Positions 32,728-39,687 of a stretch of DNA of 45,186 bases are shown here, in pieces. Position 1 is the first letter of the stretch. Every line of letters starts with the position of its first letter. The position numbers were made by a program, and so were the translations under genes. The notes under the pieces are model-generated. The model searched no databases. It saw only the letters and a list, made by a program, of their open reading frames with translations, and was not told the DNA's origin. The DNA lies in NCBI GenBank assembly GCA_965370365.1, contig CBDUSP010000007.1, positions 1 through 45,186 on the forward strand, given 5' to 3'. This stretch comes from DAIDHZ01 sp965370365. GTDB taxonomy: Bacteria; Chlamydiota; Chlamydiia; Chlamydiales; SM23-39.

Positions 32728-34404
32728 CTACATCATTCCGCCGAAATCCATTCCGGGAGGCATACCTCCCATGCCACCCATTCCAGGAGGCATACCACCC
32801 ATACCAGGCGATGCATCCCCTTTAGGATCAGGCTTGTCTGTTACAAGGACGGCAACTGTCATCAAGATTCCTGATACAGAAGATGCGTGGAGAAGCGCGC
32901 TTTTTGTAACAAGCACAGGATCAATTACCCCATCTTTTACAAGATCAGAGAAGGTGTCTGTGAGCCCGTTATAGCCCCAGGAGCCTTCTTGCTCTTGGAC
33001 TTTTTCAGCAATGTGCTCCCCATTTTTTCCGCAGTTATTTGCGATCGCAATGGCAGGCGCCATGCATGCGCTTTTAATGATCTCTACGCCAATTGCTTCA
33101 TCATGTGTGCATTTGAGCGCATCAAGAGCTTTTGCTGCGCGAATGAGTGCTACACCACCACCTGGAACAATTCCTTGGGCAATGGCTGCTCTTGTTGCGC
33201 AAAGAGCGTCTTCGATGCGCGCTTTTTTCTCATTTGCTTCCGCTTCTGTTACCGCGCCAACAGATAGAACAGCAACGCCGCCAGCAAGCTTTGCGAGTCT
33301 CTCTTCAAGCTTTTCTTTTTCATAGCTTGAGATACTTGGATCTTGGAGGAGGTTTTTGATTAGATTTGTTCTTGCTTGAATCGCATCAGGACTTCCGTTT
33401 CCATCAACGATGGTTGCTTTGTCTTTTTCGATGACGATTTTTTTCGCGCTTCCAAGAAATTCTAAGCCAATTTCTTCAAGGTTATGGCCAAGCTCATCAG
33501 TGATCAGCTGTCCGCCTGTTAAAATCGCAATGTCTTCTAAGCTTGCTTTTCTTTTGTCGCCAAAACCAGGTGCTTTAACGGCACAAAGAGATTTACCGCC
33601 TTTGATTTTATTGATCACAAGTGTAGTTAATGCGTCCCCATCAACATCATCTGCGATGATAAGAAGTGGCTTGTTGCTTTTTTCTGTGATCTTTTCAAGG
33701 ATTGGGACGAGTTCTTTTGCATTTGATAATTTTTTGTCTGTGATGAGGATTTGGGCATTTTCAAAAGAAACTTCCATCTTCTCTGCGTCCGTTACAAAGT
33801 AAGGAGAGAGATAGCCTTTATCAAACTGCATTCCTTCCACAACATCTAAAACAGTGTCGATTCCTTTTGCTTCTCCAATTGTGACAATGCCGTCTTTTCC
33901 AACTTTTTGAATCGCTTCACCGATAATTGCCCCGATTTCAGGATCGTTATTGGCAGAAATTGCTGCAATTTGCTGAATCTCTGCAGGTGTTTGGATTGGT
34001 TTTGCCATTTTATCGAGCTCTCTTCCGATTGCAAAAACAGCTTTTTCAATCCCTTTCTTGATATCCATTGGATTTGCTCCAGCGGAGATGTTTTTGACAC
34101 CTTCTTTGAAAATATGCTCAGCTAAAACAATTGCGGTTGTCGTTCCGTCCCCTGCAATATCCGAAGCCTTTGAAGAGGCTTCTTTAATGAGCTGCGCGCC
34201 GATGTTTTCGTACTTGTTTTTTAGTGTCACTTCCTTTGCAACAGTCACTCCGTCTTTTGTGGAAAGAGGAGAGCCATACTCCTTTGCAATAACAACGTTT
34301 CTCCCTTTAGGGCCGAGAGTTACAATGACTGCTTTAGCGAGTTTTTTTACTCCCTTAAGGACTGATTTTAGAGCTTCTTCGTGAAATTGGATCATTTTTG
34401 CCAT
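32728..34404 (-). CDS. groEL: Chaperonin GroEL
   Basis: 558 residues, full length, with VTLGPKGRNVVIAKEYGSP, DGVTVAKEV, the ATP-site GDGTTTA motif (about residues 86-92), GANPMDIKKGI, PGGGVALIRAAKAL and the GGM-rich tail (GGMPPGMGGMGGMPPGM). It folds proteins in the cytoplasm with GroES. Chlamydiae usually have several GroEL paralogues; this one is with groES and keeps the GGM tail, so it is the likely main chaperonin. AAGGA precedes the ATG, 11 bases after groES. It converges on the mini-FKBP gene with four bases between the stops. Confidence 0.97.
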   Translation of the reverse strand: MAKMIQFHEEALKSVLKGVKKLAKAVIVTLGPKGRNVVIAKEYGSPLSTKDGVTVAKEVTLKNKYENIGAQLIKEASSKASDIAGDGTTTAIVLAEHIFKEGVKNISAGANPMDIKKGIEKAVFAIGRELDKMAKPIQTPAEIQQIAAISANNDPEIGAIIGEAIQKVGKDGIVTIGEAKGIDTVLDVVEGMQFDKGYLSPYFVTDAEKMEVSFENAQILITDKKLSNAKELVPILEKITEKSNKPLLIIADDVDGDALTTLVINKIKGGKSLCAVKAPGFGDKRKASLEDIAILTGGQLITDELGHNLEEIGLEFLGSAKKIVIEKDKATIVDGNGSPDAIQARTNLIKNLLQDPSISSYEKEKLEERLAKLAGGVAVLSVGAVTEAEANEKKARIEDALCATRAAIAQGIVPGGGVALIRAAKALDALKCTHDEAIGVEIIKSACMAPAIAIANNCGKNGEHIAEKVQEQEGSWGYNGLTDTFSDLVKDGVIDPVLVTKSALLHASSVSGILMTVAVLVTDKPDPKGDASPGMGGMPPGMGGMGGMPPGMDFGGMM

Positions 34405-34415
34405 GGGATATTTCC

Positions 34416-34706
34416 TTATAGGGTTGCTAAAACATCTTCTTCAGAGAGAAGAAGGTACTCAGTATTTTCACTTGTGTATTCTGTTCCTGCATAGTTGATA
34501 AAAAGAACTTCGTTACCAACTTTTAGATCCATTGGATGGGTCTTGCCTTGCTCGTCAGTTCTGCCAGGGCCTATTGCAACAACCGTTCCTTGGGCGGGCT
34601 TGTCTTTTGCGCTTTCAGGAAGAAGAATTCCCCCCTTTGTTAGAACGGCTTCTTTTCTTTCAATAACGACCCGATTGCCAAGAGGCTGAATGTTAGGCTT
34701 AGACAT
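34416..34706 (-). CDS. groES: Co-chaperonin GroES
   Basis: 96 residues: PLGNRVVIERKEA at the start, the mobile loop TKGGILLPESAKDKPAQGTVVAIGPG (about 23-48) that contacts GroEL, and LKVGNEVLFINYAGTEY near the end. GroES caps the GroEL ring. AAGGAG lies nine bases before the ATG at 34706. A sigma-70-type promoter and a CIRCE-like operator lie directly upstream. Confidence 0.96.
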   Translation of the reverse strand: MSKPNIQPLGNRVVIERKEAVLTKGGILLPESAKDKPAQGTVVAIGPGRTDEQGKTHPMDLKVGNEVLFINYAGTEYTSENTEYLLLSEEDVLATL

Positions 34707-34732
34707 GATTTATTCTCCTTTTCGAAAGGGTT

Positions 34733-34761
34733 AGCATATAAGAGATGGGGATTAGCGTCAA
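34733..34761 (-). promoter_or_regulatory. groESL promoter
   Basis: On the complement, TTGACG (34756-34761) is exactly 17 bases from TATGCT (34733-34738), close to the sigma-70/sigma-66 consensus, about 27 bases before the groES start. Confidence 0.75.
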
Positions 34762-34765
34762 TAAA

Positions 34766-34792
34766 TTAGCAGACCTTTTGGGAGACTGCTAA
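34766..34792 (-). promoter_or_regulatory. CIRCE-like HrcA operator
   Basis: TTAGCAGAC, nine bases, GACTGCTAA: a 27-bp 9-9-9 inverted repeat as in CIRCE (TTAGCACTC-N9-GAGTGCTAA), with two differences in one half and one in the other, the latter restoring near-perfect symmetry. It lies four bases upstream of the groES -35 box, so HrcA bound here could repress groESL until heat shock. It also overlaps the stop codon of the upstream gene. Confidence 0.7.
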
Positions 34793-35991
34793 TAGAGTAA
34801 ATATTTTTTTCTTATATCCAGGAACTCCTCTCTTTCCTTTTTCTGGAAATTGATGAGTTTCCAAGCTGGATAGGGTTCCTCCATAAGGATGTCGTAAATG
34901 GCTTTTGTTCCGTTTGCTTTGCAAAAAAGATCAATCGAGCTGTTTGATGAGGCAATTCTTTTTGAAAATTCTTGTGGGTACATACTTTTCAGAAGTCCTA
35001 AAATTAGATATTGCACAGCAAGTGGACGGTATTGTTTGGGATTGGTGATTTGAATCAGAGCTCCCTCACAGTTTTCTCCTTTGTAGGCTCCATAAAACGG
35101 GCGAAAATAAAAGGGGTTAAAGTGAACGCCATCGAGGTTTTGCGCGTTTAGTTTTTCTGTGAATTTTTCTGCATCAATCCACGGCGCTCCCACGATTTTG
35201 AAAGGGAGGGTGTATCCAATTCCAATATTTGCGAGTTTGAGCTCTCCCAAAAGCCCTGTCATCGCACAAAATAGAGGCGTGTCGGCTTCTGGAACATTCG
35301 GACTCGGTGGGATCCACGTAAGACCCGTATCTCGATAACTCATCGAGCGCTTCCAGCCTTTCATCGGGATCACTTCGAGTTTGCAGCCAATAGTGTATTC
35401 GCTGTTAAAAAAAGAAGAGAGTTCACCGATTGTCATCCCGTGGCAGTAGGGAACGTTTAAATAGCCAATGTAAGAGCGCCACTTTTCCTCGAGCATTGGC
35501 CCATCGACCGTAATGCCGTTGATGGGGTTTGGGCGATCGAGAACAATGACTTTGATCCCTAGCTTGGCAGCCTCTTCCATGATGTAAAAAAGCATGGTGG
35601 GATAGGTGTAGGCGCGCACTCCCGTGCACTGAATGTCGTAGACAATGACATCAATGCCTTTAAGCATGTCAGGAGTTGGTCTGCGCGTTTTCCCATGCAA
35701 ACTAAAAACGGGGATTCCTAAATGCTGCGAGTCATCAATTGCCTCTGCTGCATAGCCTCGACCATTAACCCCATGCTCTGGAGAAAAAAGCGCAACAACT
35801 TGGATATCATTTTTCAAAAAACAAGAGAGCGTGGAGTTGTGTTTTGCATCCACACTTGTGTGGTTGATCGCAAGAGCTACCTTTTTCCCTGAGAGCTTTT
35901 GATTCTCTTGGAAGAAAACATCGACGCCCAAGGATACAGGAGATGTCCAAACAGAACCTAAAATAAGCAAGAAGAAGAACGTTTTTTTCAT
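34789..35991 (-). CDS. DUF1343/NamZ-like exo-beta-N-acetylmuramidase
   Basis: About 400 residues from ATG 35991 (MKKTFFFLLILGSVWTSPVS, a signal peptide); GTG 36012 is also possible. The DUF1343 signatures are clear: KKVALAINHTSVD, VALFSPEHGVNGRGYAAE, VIVYDIQCTGVRAYTYPTML, IVLDRPNPING with the following DGPMLE, YCHGMTIGELSSFFN, TGLTWIPPSPNVP and GAPWIDAE. Characterised members (NamZ) release N-acetylmuramic acid from the non-reducing end of peptidoglycan chains. In a chlamydial relative with thin or transient peptidoglycan this would point to wall turnover or recycling, which is inference. It has no close operon partner; groES starts 83 bases beyond its stop, and the HrcA-like operator overlaps that stop. 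Confidence 0.85.
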   Translation of the reverse strand: MKKTFFFLLILGSVWTSPVSLGVDVFFQENQKLSGKKVALAINHTSVDAKHNSTLSCFLKNDIQVVALFSPEHGVNGRGYAAEAIDDSQHLGIPVFSLHGKTRRPTPDMLKGIDVIVYDIQCTGVRAYTYPTMLFYIMEEAAKLGIKVIVLDRPNPINGITVDGPMLEEKWRSYIGYLNVPYCHGMTIGELSSFFNSEYTIGCKLEVIPMKGWKRSMSYRDTGLTWIPPSPNVPEADTPLFCAMTGLLGELKLANIGIGYTLPFKIVGAPWIDAEKFTEKLNAQNLDGVHFNPFYFRPFYGAYKGENCEGALIQITNPKQYRPLAVQYLILGLLKSMYPQEFSKRIASSNSSIDLFCKANGTKAIYDILMEEPYPAWKLINFQKKEREEFLDIRKKYLLY

Positions 35992-36143
35992 AGTAAGAAA
36001 ACGAGTATACACCTTCCAGAATTTTCTTGAAAAGCGGAAAAAAACGCGGCAGTTTACCAGATCTTTAAGATTTTTGTCAAAAAAATATTTGCATAAAAGA
36101 TAGTCCCTTAAGTAGGATGGCTTATCTTCTAATGGAGGTAGCT

Positions 36144-36323
36144 ATGGTGAGTCTTATCCTTGGGATACTCCGAGCGAAAGCGTTTTTAGTGTCTCTTTTT
36201 CTTATTCTTATTAGTTGGTGGGCGCGCAGGCAGGGCAAAGTCGATGCGAAAATAGAATATGTGGCGAAGCCTGTCATTTCTCGAAAGAAGAAGCAAAGAG
36301 CTTGCAAAACGCACCGTTCTTAG
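36144..36323 (+). CDS. Small membrane protein with a basic tail
   Basis: 59 residues from ATG 36144, chosen because GGAGG lies five bases upstream (an ATG at 36117 has no such site). One hydrophobic helix (LRAKAFLVSLFLILISWWA, about 8-26) is followed by a lysine- and arginine-rich tail (SRKKKQRACKTHRS), predicted to be cytoplasmic. No family is recognised. The glycosyltransferase gene starts 14 bases after its stop, so they are probably co-transcribed. The bases from 35992 to 36143 otherwise hold nothing clear. Confidence 0.5.
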   Translation: MVSLILGILRAKAFLVSLFLILISWWARRQGKVDAKIEYVAKPVISRKKKQRACKTHRS

Positions 36324-36337
36324 ATTAAATTGTCTCT

Positions 36338-37423
36338 ATGAATATTTTGCAGTTAGAGGCATCGAGTGGATGGGGTGGCCAAGAAATGCGCATCCTCAAA
36401 GAAGCTGAAGGGATGCGTCTACGCGGCCATAGTGTCTTTTTTGGTGTGATGAGGGGGGCGACCCTTGGTAAGATGGCATCGAAGGAAGGCTTTACAGTCT
36501 ATGAGCTAAATTTCAAAAAACTGCACTGGATTTTCTGTCTTTTTTCGCTTGTTCGCATTCTTTTTCGTCATAAAATTGATGTTGTAAATACCCACTCCTC
36601 TTTAGATGGGTGGATTGGTGGGATTACAGCGCGTTTATGTGGGAAGAAAGTGATTCGTACGCGGCACTTGTCCATGCCGATTAAGCCTGGGCTCAATAGC
36701 ACTCTTTTGTATGGAAAACTCGCCGATTTTGTTGTGACAACGTGTGCGGAAATCGTTCCGATGATTGTGCGTCAATCGGGAAAGGCGCCTGAAAAAGTTC
36801 GCTCGGTTCCAACGGGGATTGATCCAAGCAAAGTGATTGTTGATAAGAAAGCCTCTCTGGATTTTCGTGAAAAGCTTGGGATTAAAGAAGGAGATTTCCT
36901 TGTTGGAACAGCGTGTGTTATGCGCTCTTGGAAAGGCATCAATGATCTTTTAGAGACTGCAAATCAGTTGCGCGATGTTCCAAACATCCGCTTTGTGATT
37001 ATTGGTGGGGGACACGCAGAAATTCATCATAAAAAGGCAAAAGAGCTAAAGCTAGATTGGATTGTTCACTTTACAGGGCATCTAGAAAATCCGTATCCGG
37101 CAATTGGCGCATTGGATTGCTTTACGATTTTAAGCACAGCAAGTGAGGGCGTTTCACAGGCGATTTTACAGGCAGCTTATTTGAAAAAACCCCTTATTTC
37201 AACACCGACAGGCGGCTTAAAAGAAGTATGCATTCCTGATAAGACGGGAATTATCGTTCCTCTCTTTGATTCGAAGGCTGTTGCAGCTGCTATTTTAAAG
37301 CTAAAGGGCGATGTCTCGTTAAGAGAGCGCTTTGCAGAGAATGCACATCTTCTTGCAAAAGAGAAATTTACAATCAAAAGAACCTTAGATGAGATGGAAG
37401 AGATTTTTCATGGAAGATTTTAA
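36338..37423 (+). CDS. Glycosyltransferase family 4-type protein
   Basis: 361 residues with a GT-B fold pattern. The N-terminal half starts MNILQLEASSGWGGQEMRI and has VVNTHSSLDGWIGGITARLCGKKVIRTRH. The C-terminal half has VPTGIDPSKV, VGTACVMRSWKGINDLLETANQL and FVIIGGG.AE, then the E-x7-E donor site ASEGVSQAILQAAYLKKPLISTPTGGLKEV. Family 4 enzymes transfer sugars from nucleotide-sugar donors with retention, often in lipopolysaccharide or exopolysaccharide assembly. Acceptor and donor are not determined. The next gene starts inside its last codons. Confidence 0.88.
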   Translation: MNILQLEASSGWGGQEMRILKEAEGMRLRGHSVFFGVMRGATLGKMASKEGFTVYELNFKKLHWIFCLFSLVRILFRHKIDVVNTHSSLDGWIGGITARLCGKKVIRTRHLSMPIKPGLNSTLLYGKLADFVVTTCAEIVPMIVRQSGKAPEKVRSVPTGIDPSKVIVDKKASLDFREKLGIKEGDFLVGTACVMRSWKGINDLLETANQLRDVPNIRFVIIGGGHAEIHHKKAKELKLDWIVHFTGHLENPYPAIGALDCFTILSTASEGVSQAILQAAYLKKPLISTPTGGLKEVCIPDKTGIIVPLFDSKAVAAAILKLKGDVSLRERFAENAHLLAKEKFTIKRTLDEMEEIFHGRF

Positions 37424-38096
37424 AGAAAGAATCATTTTTACCTTTTTAGAACATAAAAGAGCGTTTTTAGCGGGCATTTTTTGCTTTGCGGGACTTGCTG
37501 TTTTAGGCGTGTATTTTCAAACAGCGCCAGGACCCGAAGCATATGCTCAGGCTGAAGAGGCGGTTGCAAAGTGGAAAGAAAAAGATGATGACGCGTCTTA
37601 CAATGAGATGAGAAAAGCTCTAAAAAAAGTCCCGTCCCTGGAAAAGAAACACAGCGGCGCCATTGCCCAAAAATTGTTTCAAAAGAATCGCTTGTCAGAG
37701 GCGCTAACTTTAGCTCATCGATCCATGAATGCGCTCGATGAAGCTCCTTTTCACGCAGCCTACAGCGAGACGAGTCTTTTAATCGAGAGGGAAGGGTACC
37801 AAAATGCTCTTGAGCAATCGGTGGGCTTGAGAGAAAACATGCTCAAAAATTGTGATCTAAACCAGGAAGTTGGAGGGCACTCTGTTGGAGGTGGTCTTCT
37901 TTTTGCGCACAACTTGCTTCGGATAGCCTGTCTTCAGCAGGAATTAGCGAATCGGCCTGGAGAAAAAGCCGCTTGGGAAGATCTCGAGAAGTTTTTGGGG
38001 ACAAGGGCATCGCTTCAAAGGCTTGTTTTTGAGAATTTCCGCGATAAGAGCCTCGATCTTAGCCACTACATCATCCAACGAAAAAAGCAGCTCTAA
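37410..38096 (+). CDS. Membrane-anchored TPR-like protein
   Basis: 228 residues from ATG 37410, with GGAAGAG upstream, overlapping the glycosyltransferase stop by 14 bases. One membrane helix (AFLAGIFCFAGLAVLGVYF, about 17-35) is followed by an all-helical domain in which paired helices resemble tetratricopeptide repeats (AYAQAEEAVAKWKEKDDDAS, GAIAQKLFQKNRLSEALTLAHRSM, AAYSETSLLIEREGYQNALEQS). This is the layout of YfgM-like or other membrane-attached TPR adaptors. The partner may be a complex in the envelope; coupling to the glycosyltransferase is the only context. Its last residues are basic. Confidence 0.6.
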   Translation: MEDFKERIIFTFLEHKRAFLAGIFCFAGLAVLGVYFQTAPGPEAYAQAEEAVAKWKEKDDDASYNEMRKALKKVPSLEKKHSGAIAQKLFQKNRLSEALTLAHRSMNALDEAPFHAAYSETSLLIEREGYQNALEQSVGLRENMLKNCDLNQEVGGHSVGGGLLFAHNLLRIACLQQELANRPGEKAAWEDLEKFLGTRASLQRLVFENFRDKSLDLSHYIIQRKKQL

Positions 38097-38118
38097 GTTC
38101 TGTTTATTTGTAATTTGG

Positions 38119-38147
38119 TTGACGGAAAGTGAACGTGGGTATATACT
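38119..38147 (+). promoter_or_regulatory. Strong promoter of the PPR-Smr gene
   Basis: TTGACG (38119-38124) and TATACT (38142-38147) with a 17-base spacer, 26 bases before the ATG at 38173, which itself has AGAGGAG four bases upstream. Confidence 0.75.
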
Positions 38148-38172
38148 TTTTCTCCCATAGCAGAGGAGTACT

Positions 38173-39648
38173 ATGACAACGAGAAGCTGGTTGGATTTAG
38201 TAAAGAATGACAGGACTGAGACGCGTCCTTCACCACCCGTATGCGGGGGACTTTCGACTTCGGCCGGGAGCAGTTCTACCGTTGCTACCGTTGCTGCCGT
38301 TGCTGTAGTAAATATACCTCTCGGAGCACAAGTTTTTTCAGCTGCCCCCCCCTCTAGCAAGTTGTTGTTGGGGAGCAAGGAATCTTCTAAAGCGAAATTC
38401 TTTTCAAAAACGCCTTTTTCTAAGCCGGAAGATTCTCTTGTCAAAGGGGATGAGAGGCTCATCTCCAAATTTCTTAACACAGCCCCCCCCTCAAACGCAG
38501 AAAGCCGTAGAGCTACGGAAACGTTACATGCTAATCGCTTTTTTCGTGTGGAAGGGGGGATCTCTTTAATAGGATCCTGTGGTCCGGATGTGTTTATTTG
38601 CGGTAAGTTGATAAAGAACTCTAGAAGTTGGGATTCTATTAAAGAGTTTTTCGATCAGATGCCCCCGAATCTCAAGAATACTGTTGTTTACAATATATTT
38701 ATCGGAAGGAAGGATCAAGGAAATTTTACGGTTATAAAAGGTGCGTTTGAAGAAGCAAAGGAAAGAAACCTAGCGGATGTGGTGACCTTTAATAGTTTTA
38801 TCGACGCCTGTGGGAAAGCCGGAGAGTTTGAGAAAGCAAGAATCGCGTTTAAAGAAGCAAAGAAAAGAAACCTAGCGGATGTGGATGTGGCGATCTTTAA
38901 TAGTTTTATCGATGTCTGTGGGAAAGCCGGAGAGTTTGAGGACGCAGAAAGCGCGTTTGAAGAAGCAAAGCAAAGAAACCTAGCGGATGTGGTGACCTTT
39001 AATAGTTTTATCAACGCCTGTGGGAAAGCCGGAGAGTTTAAGAAAGCAAGAATCGCGTTTAAAGAAGCAAAGAAAAGAAACCTAGCAAATGAGGTGAGCT
39101 TTAATAGTTTTATCGATGTCTGTGGGAAAGCCGGAGAGTTTGAGGACGCAAAAAGCGCGTTTGAAGAAGCAAAGAAAAGAAACCTAGCGGATGTGGTGAG
39201 CTTTACTAGTTTTATCGACGCCTGTGGGAAAGCCGGAAAGTTTAAGGACGCAGAAAGCGCGTTTAAAGAAGCAAAGGAAAGAAACCTAGCGGATGTGGCG
39301 ATCTTTAATAGTTTTATCGACGTCCTAATAAAAAGGGGCTCTGTAGATGAGGCGAAGAAAGTCCTTGCAGAAAGTAAGATGGCCCTTCCAGAGATACGCA
39401 AGAATCAAAAAGGAGATCGGTATATCGTTGACTTGCATAAACTCTCCCATGGAGTTGGCATTCTATTGCTTCTTGATAACTTAAAGTCTGTTCCGATGGA
39501 CATTATAGTAGGTAAGGGGCTGCATGGAGATAATGAATGGTTAGCTTTTCAAACGGCTGTTAAAGACTTTTTTGGGAGTACGGAGGGCGTGTCTATTCAA
39601 CCGGACCCAGCAAACCCCGGGAGGCTTGTATTGGAGAAAAGGCCTTGA
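38173..39648 (+). CDS. PPR-Smr protein: seven pentatricopeptide-like repeats with a C-terminal Smr domain
   Basis: 491 residues. Residues 1-165 are Ser/Pro rich, poorly conserved in pattern, and encoded in part by two C8 tracts. Residues about 170-408 hold one degenerate and six near-identical repeats of the type 'VVTFNSFIDACGKAGEFE' + 'KARIAFKEAKKRNLAD', helix-turn-helix units that match PPR motifs but are 34 rather than 35 residues long. Asn is at position 5 in five of the six and Asp at the end in most. Residues 416-491 match an Smr domain: YIVDLHKLSHGVG (DLHx), MDIIVGKGLHGDNE (comparable to TGxGxHS), and a closing NPGRLVLE. PPR arrays bind single-stranded RNA base by base; Smr domains are often nucleases. 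RNA binding is likely; the target is unknown. PPR proteins are common in eukaryotic organelles and rare in bacteria, so acquisition from a host is possible. Confidence 0.8.
   Translation: MTTRSWLDLVKNDRTETRPSPPVCGGLSTSAGSSSTVATVAAVAVVNIPLGAQVFSAAPPSSKLLLGSKESSKAKFFSKTPFSKPEDSLVKGDERLISKFLNTAPPSNAESRRATETLHANRFFRVEGGISLIGSCGPDVFICGKLIKNSRSWDSIKEFFDQMPPNLKNTVVYNIFIGRKDQGNFTVIKGAFEEAKERNLADVVTFNSFIDACGKAGEFEKARIAFKEAKKRNLADVDVAIFNSFIDVCGKAGEFEDAESAFEEAKQRNLADVVTFNSFINACGKAGEFKKARIAFKEAKKRNLANEVSFNSFIDVCGKAGEFEDAKSAFEEAKKRNLADVVSFTSFIDACGKAGKFKDAESAFKEAKERNLADVAIFNSFIDVLIKRGSVDEAKKVLAESKMALPEIRKNQKGDRYIVDLHKLSHGVGILLLLDNLKSVPMDIIVGKGLHGDNEWLAFQTAVKDFFGSTEGVSIQPDPANPGRLVLEKRP
38790..39330 (+). repeat. 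102-bp tandem DNA repeats coding for the PPR units
   Basis: The word AATAGTTTTATCGA (or close variants) starts at 38791, 38899, 39001, 39103, 39205 (ACTAGT) and 39307. Spacing is 102 bp except for the first interval, which is 108 bp owing to an extra GATGTG. Identity between units is very high also at third codon positions, so they arose by recent duplication or are kept alike by recombination. Confidence 0.9.
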
Positions 39649-39687
39649 AAAAAGAGAAGGAGCAGCCTTTACACGAGTAAAAAGCTT

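Noticed and set aside
38790..39330. CRISPR-like array
   Set aside because: The regular 102-bp spacing has no short repeat with unrelated spacers; whole units are repeated and are coding.
38715..39401. 228-residue reading frame on the minus strand inside the PPR gene
   Set aside because: It is the antisense of the 102-bp repeats; its repetitiveness follows from the sense-strand repeats, and it has no ribosome binding site.
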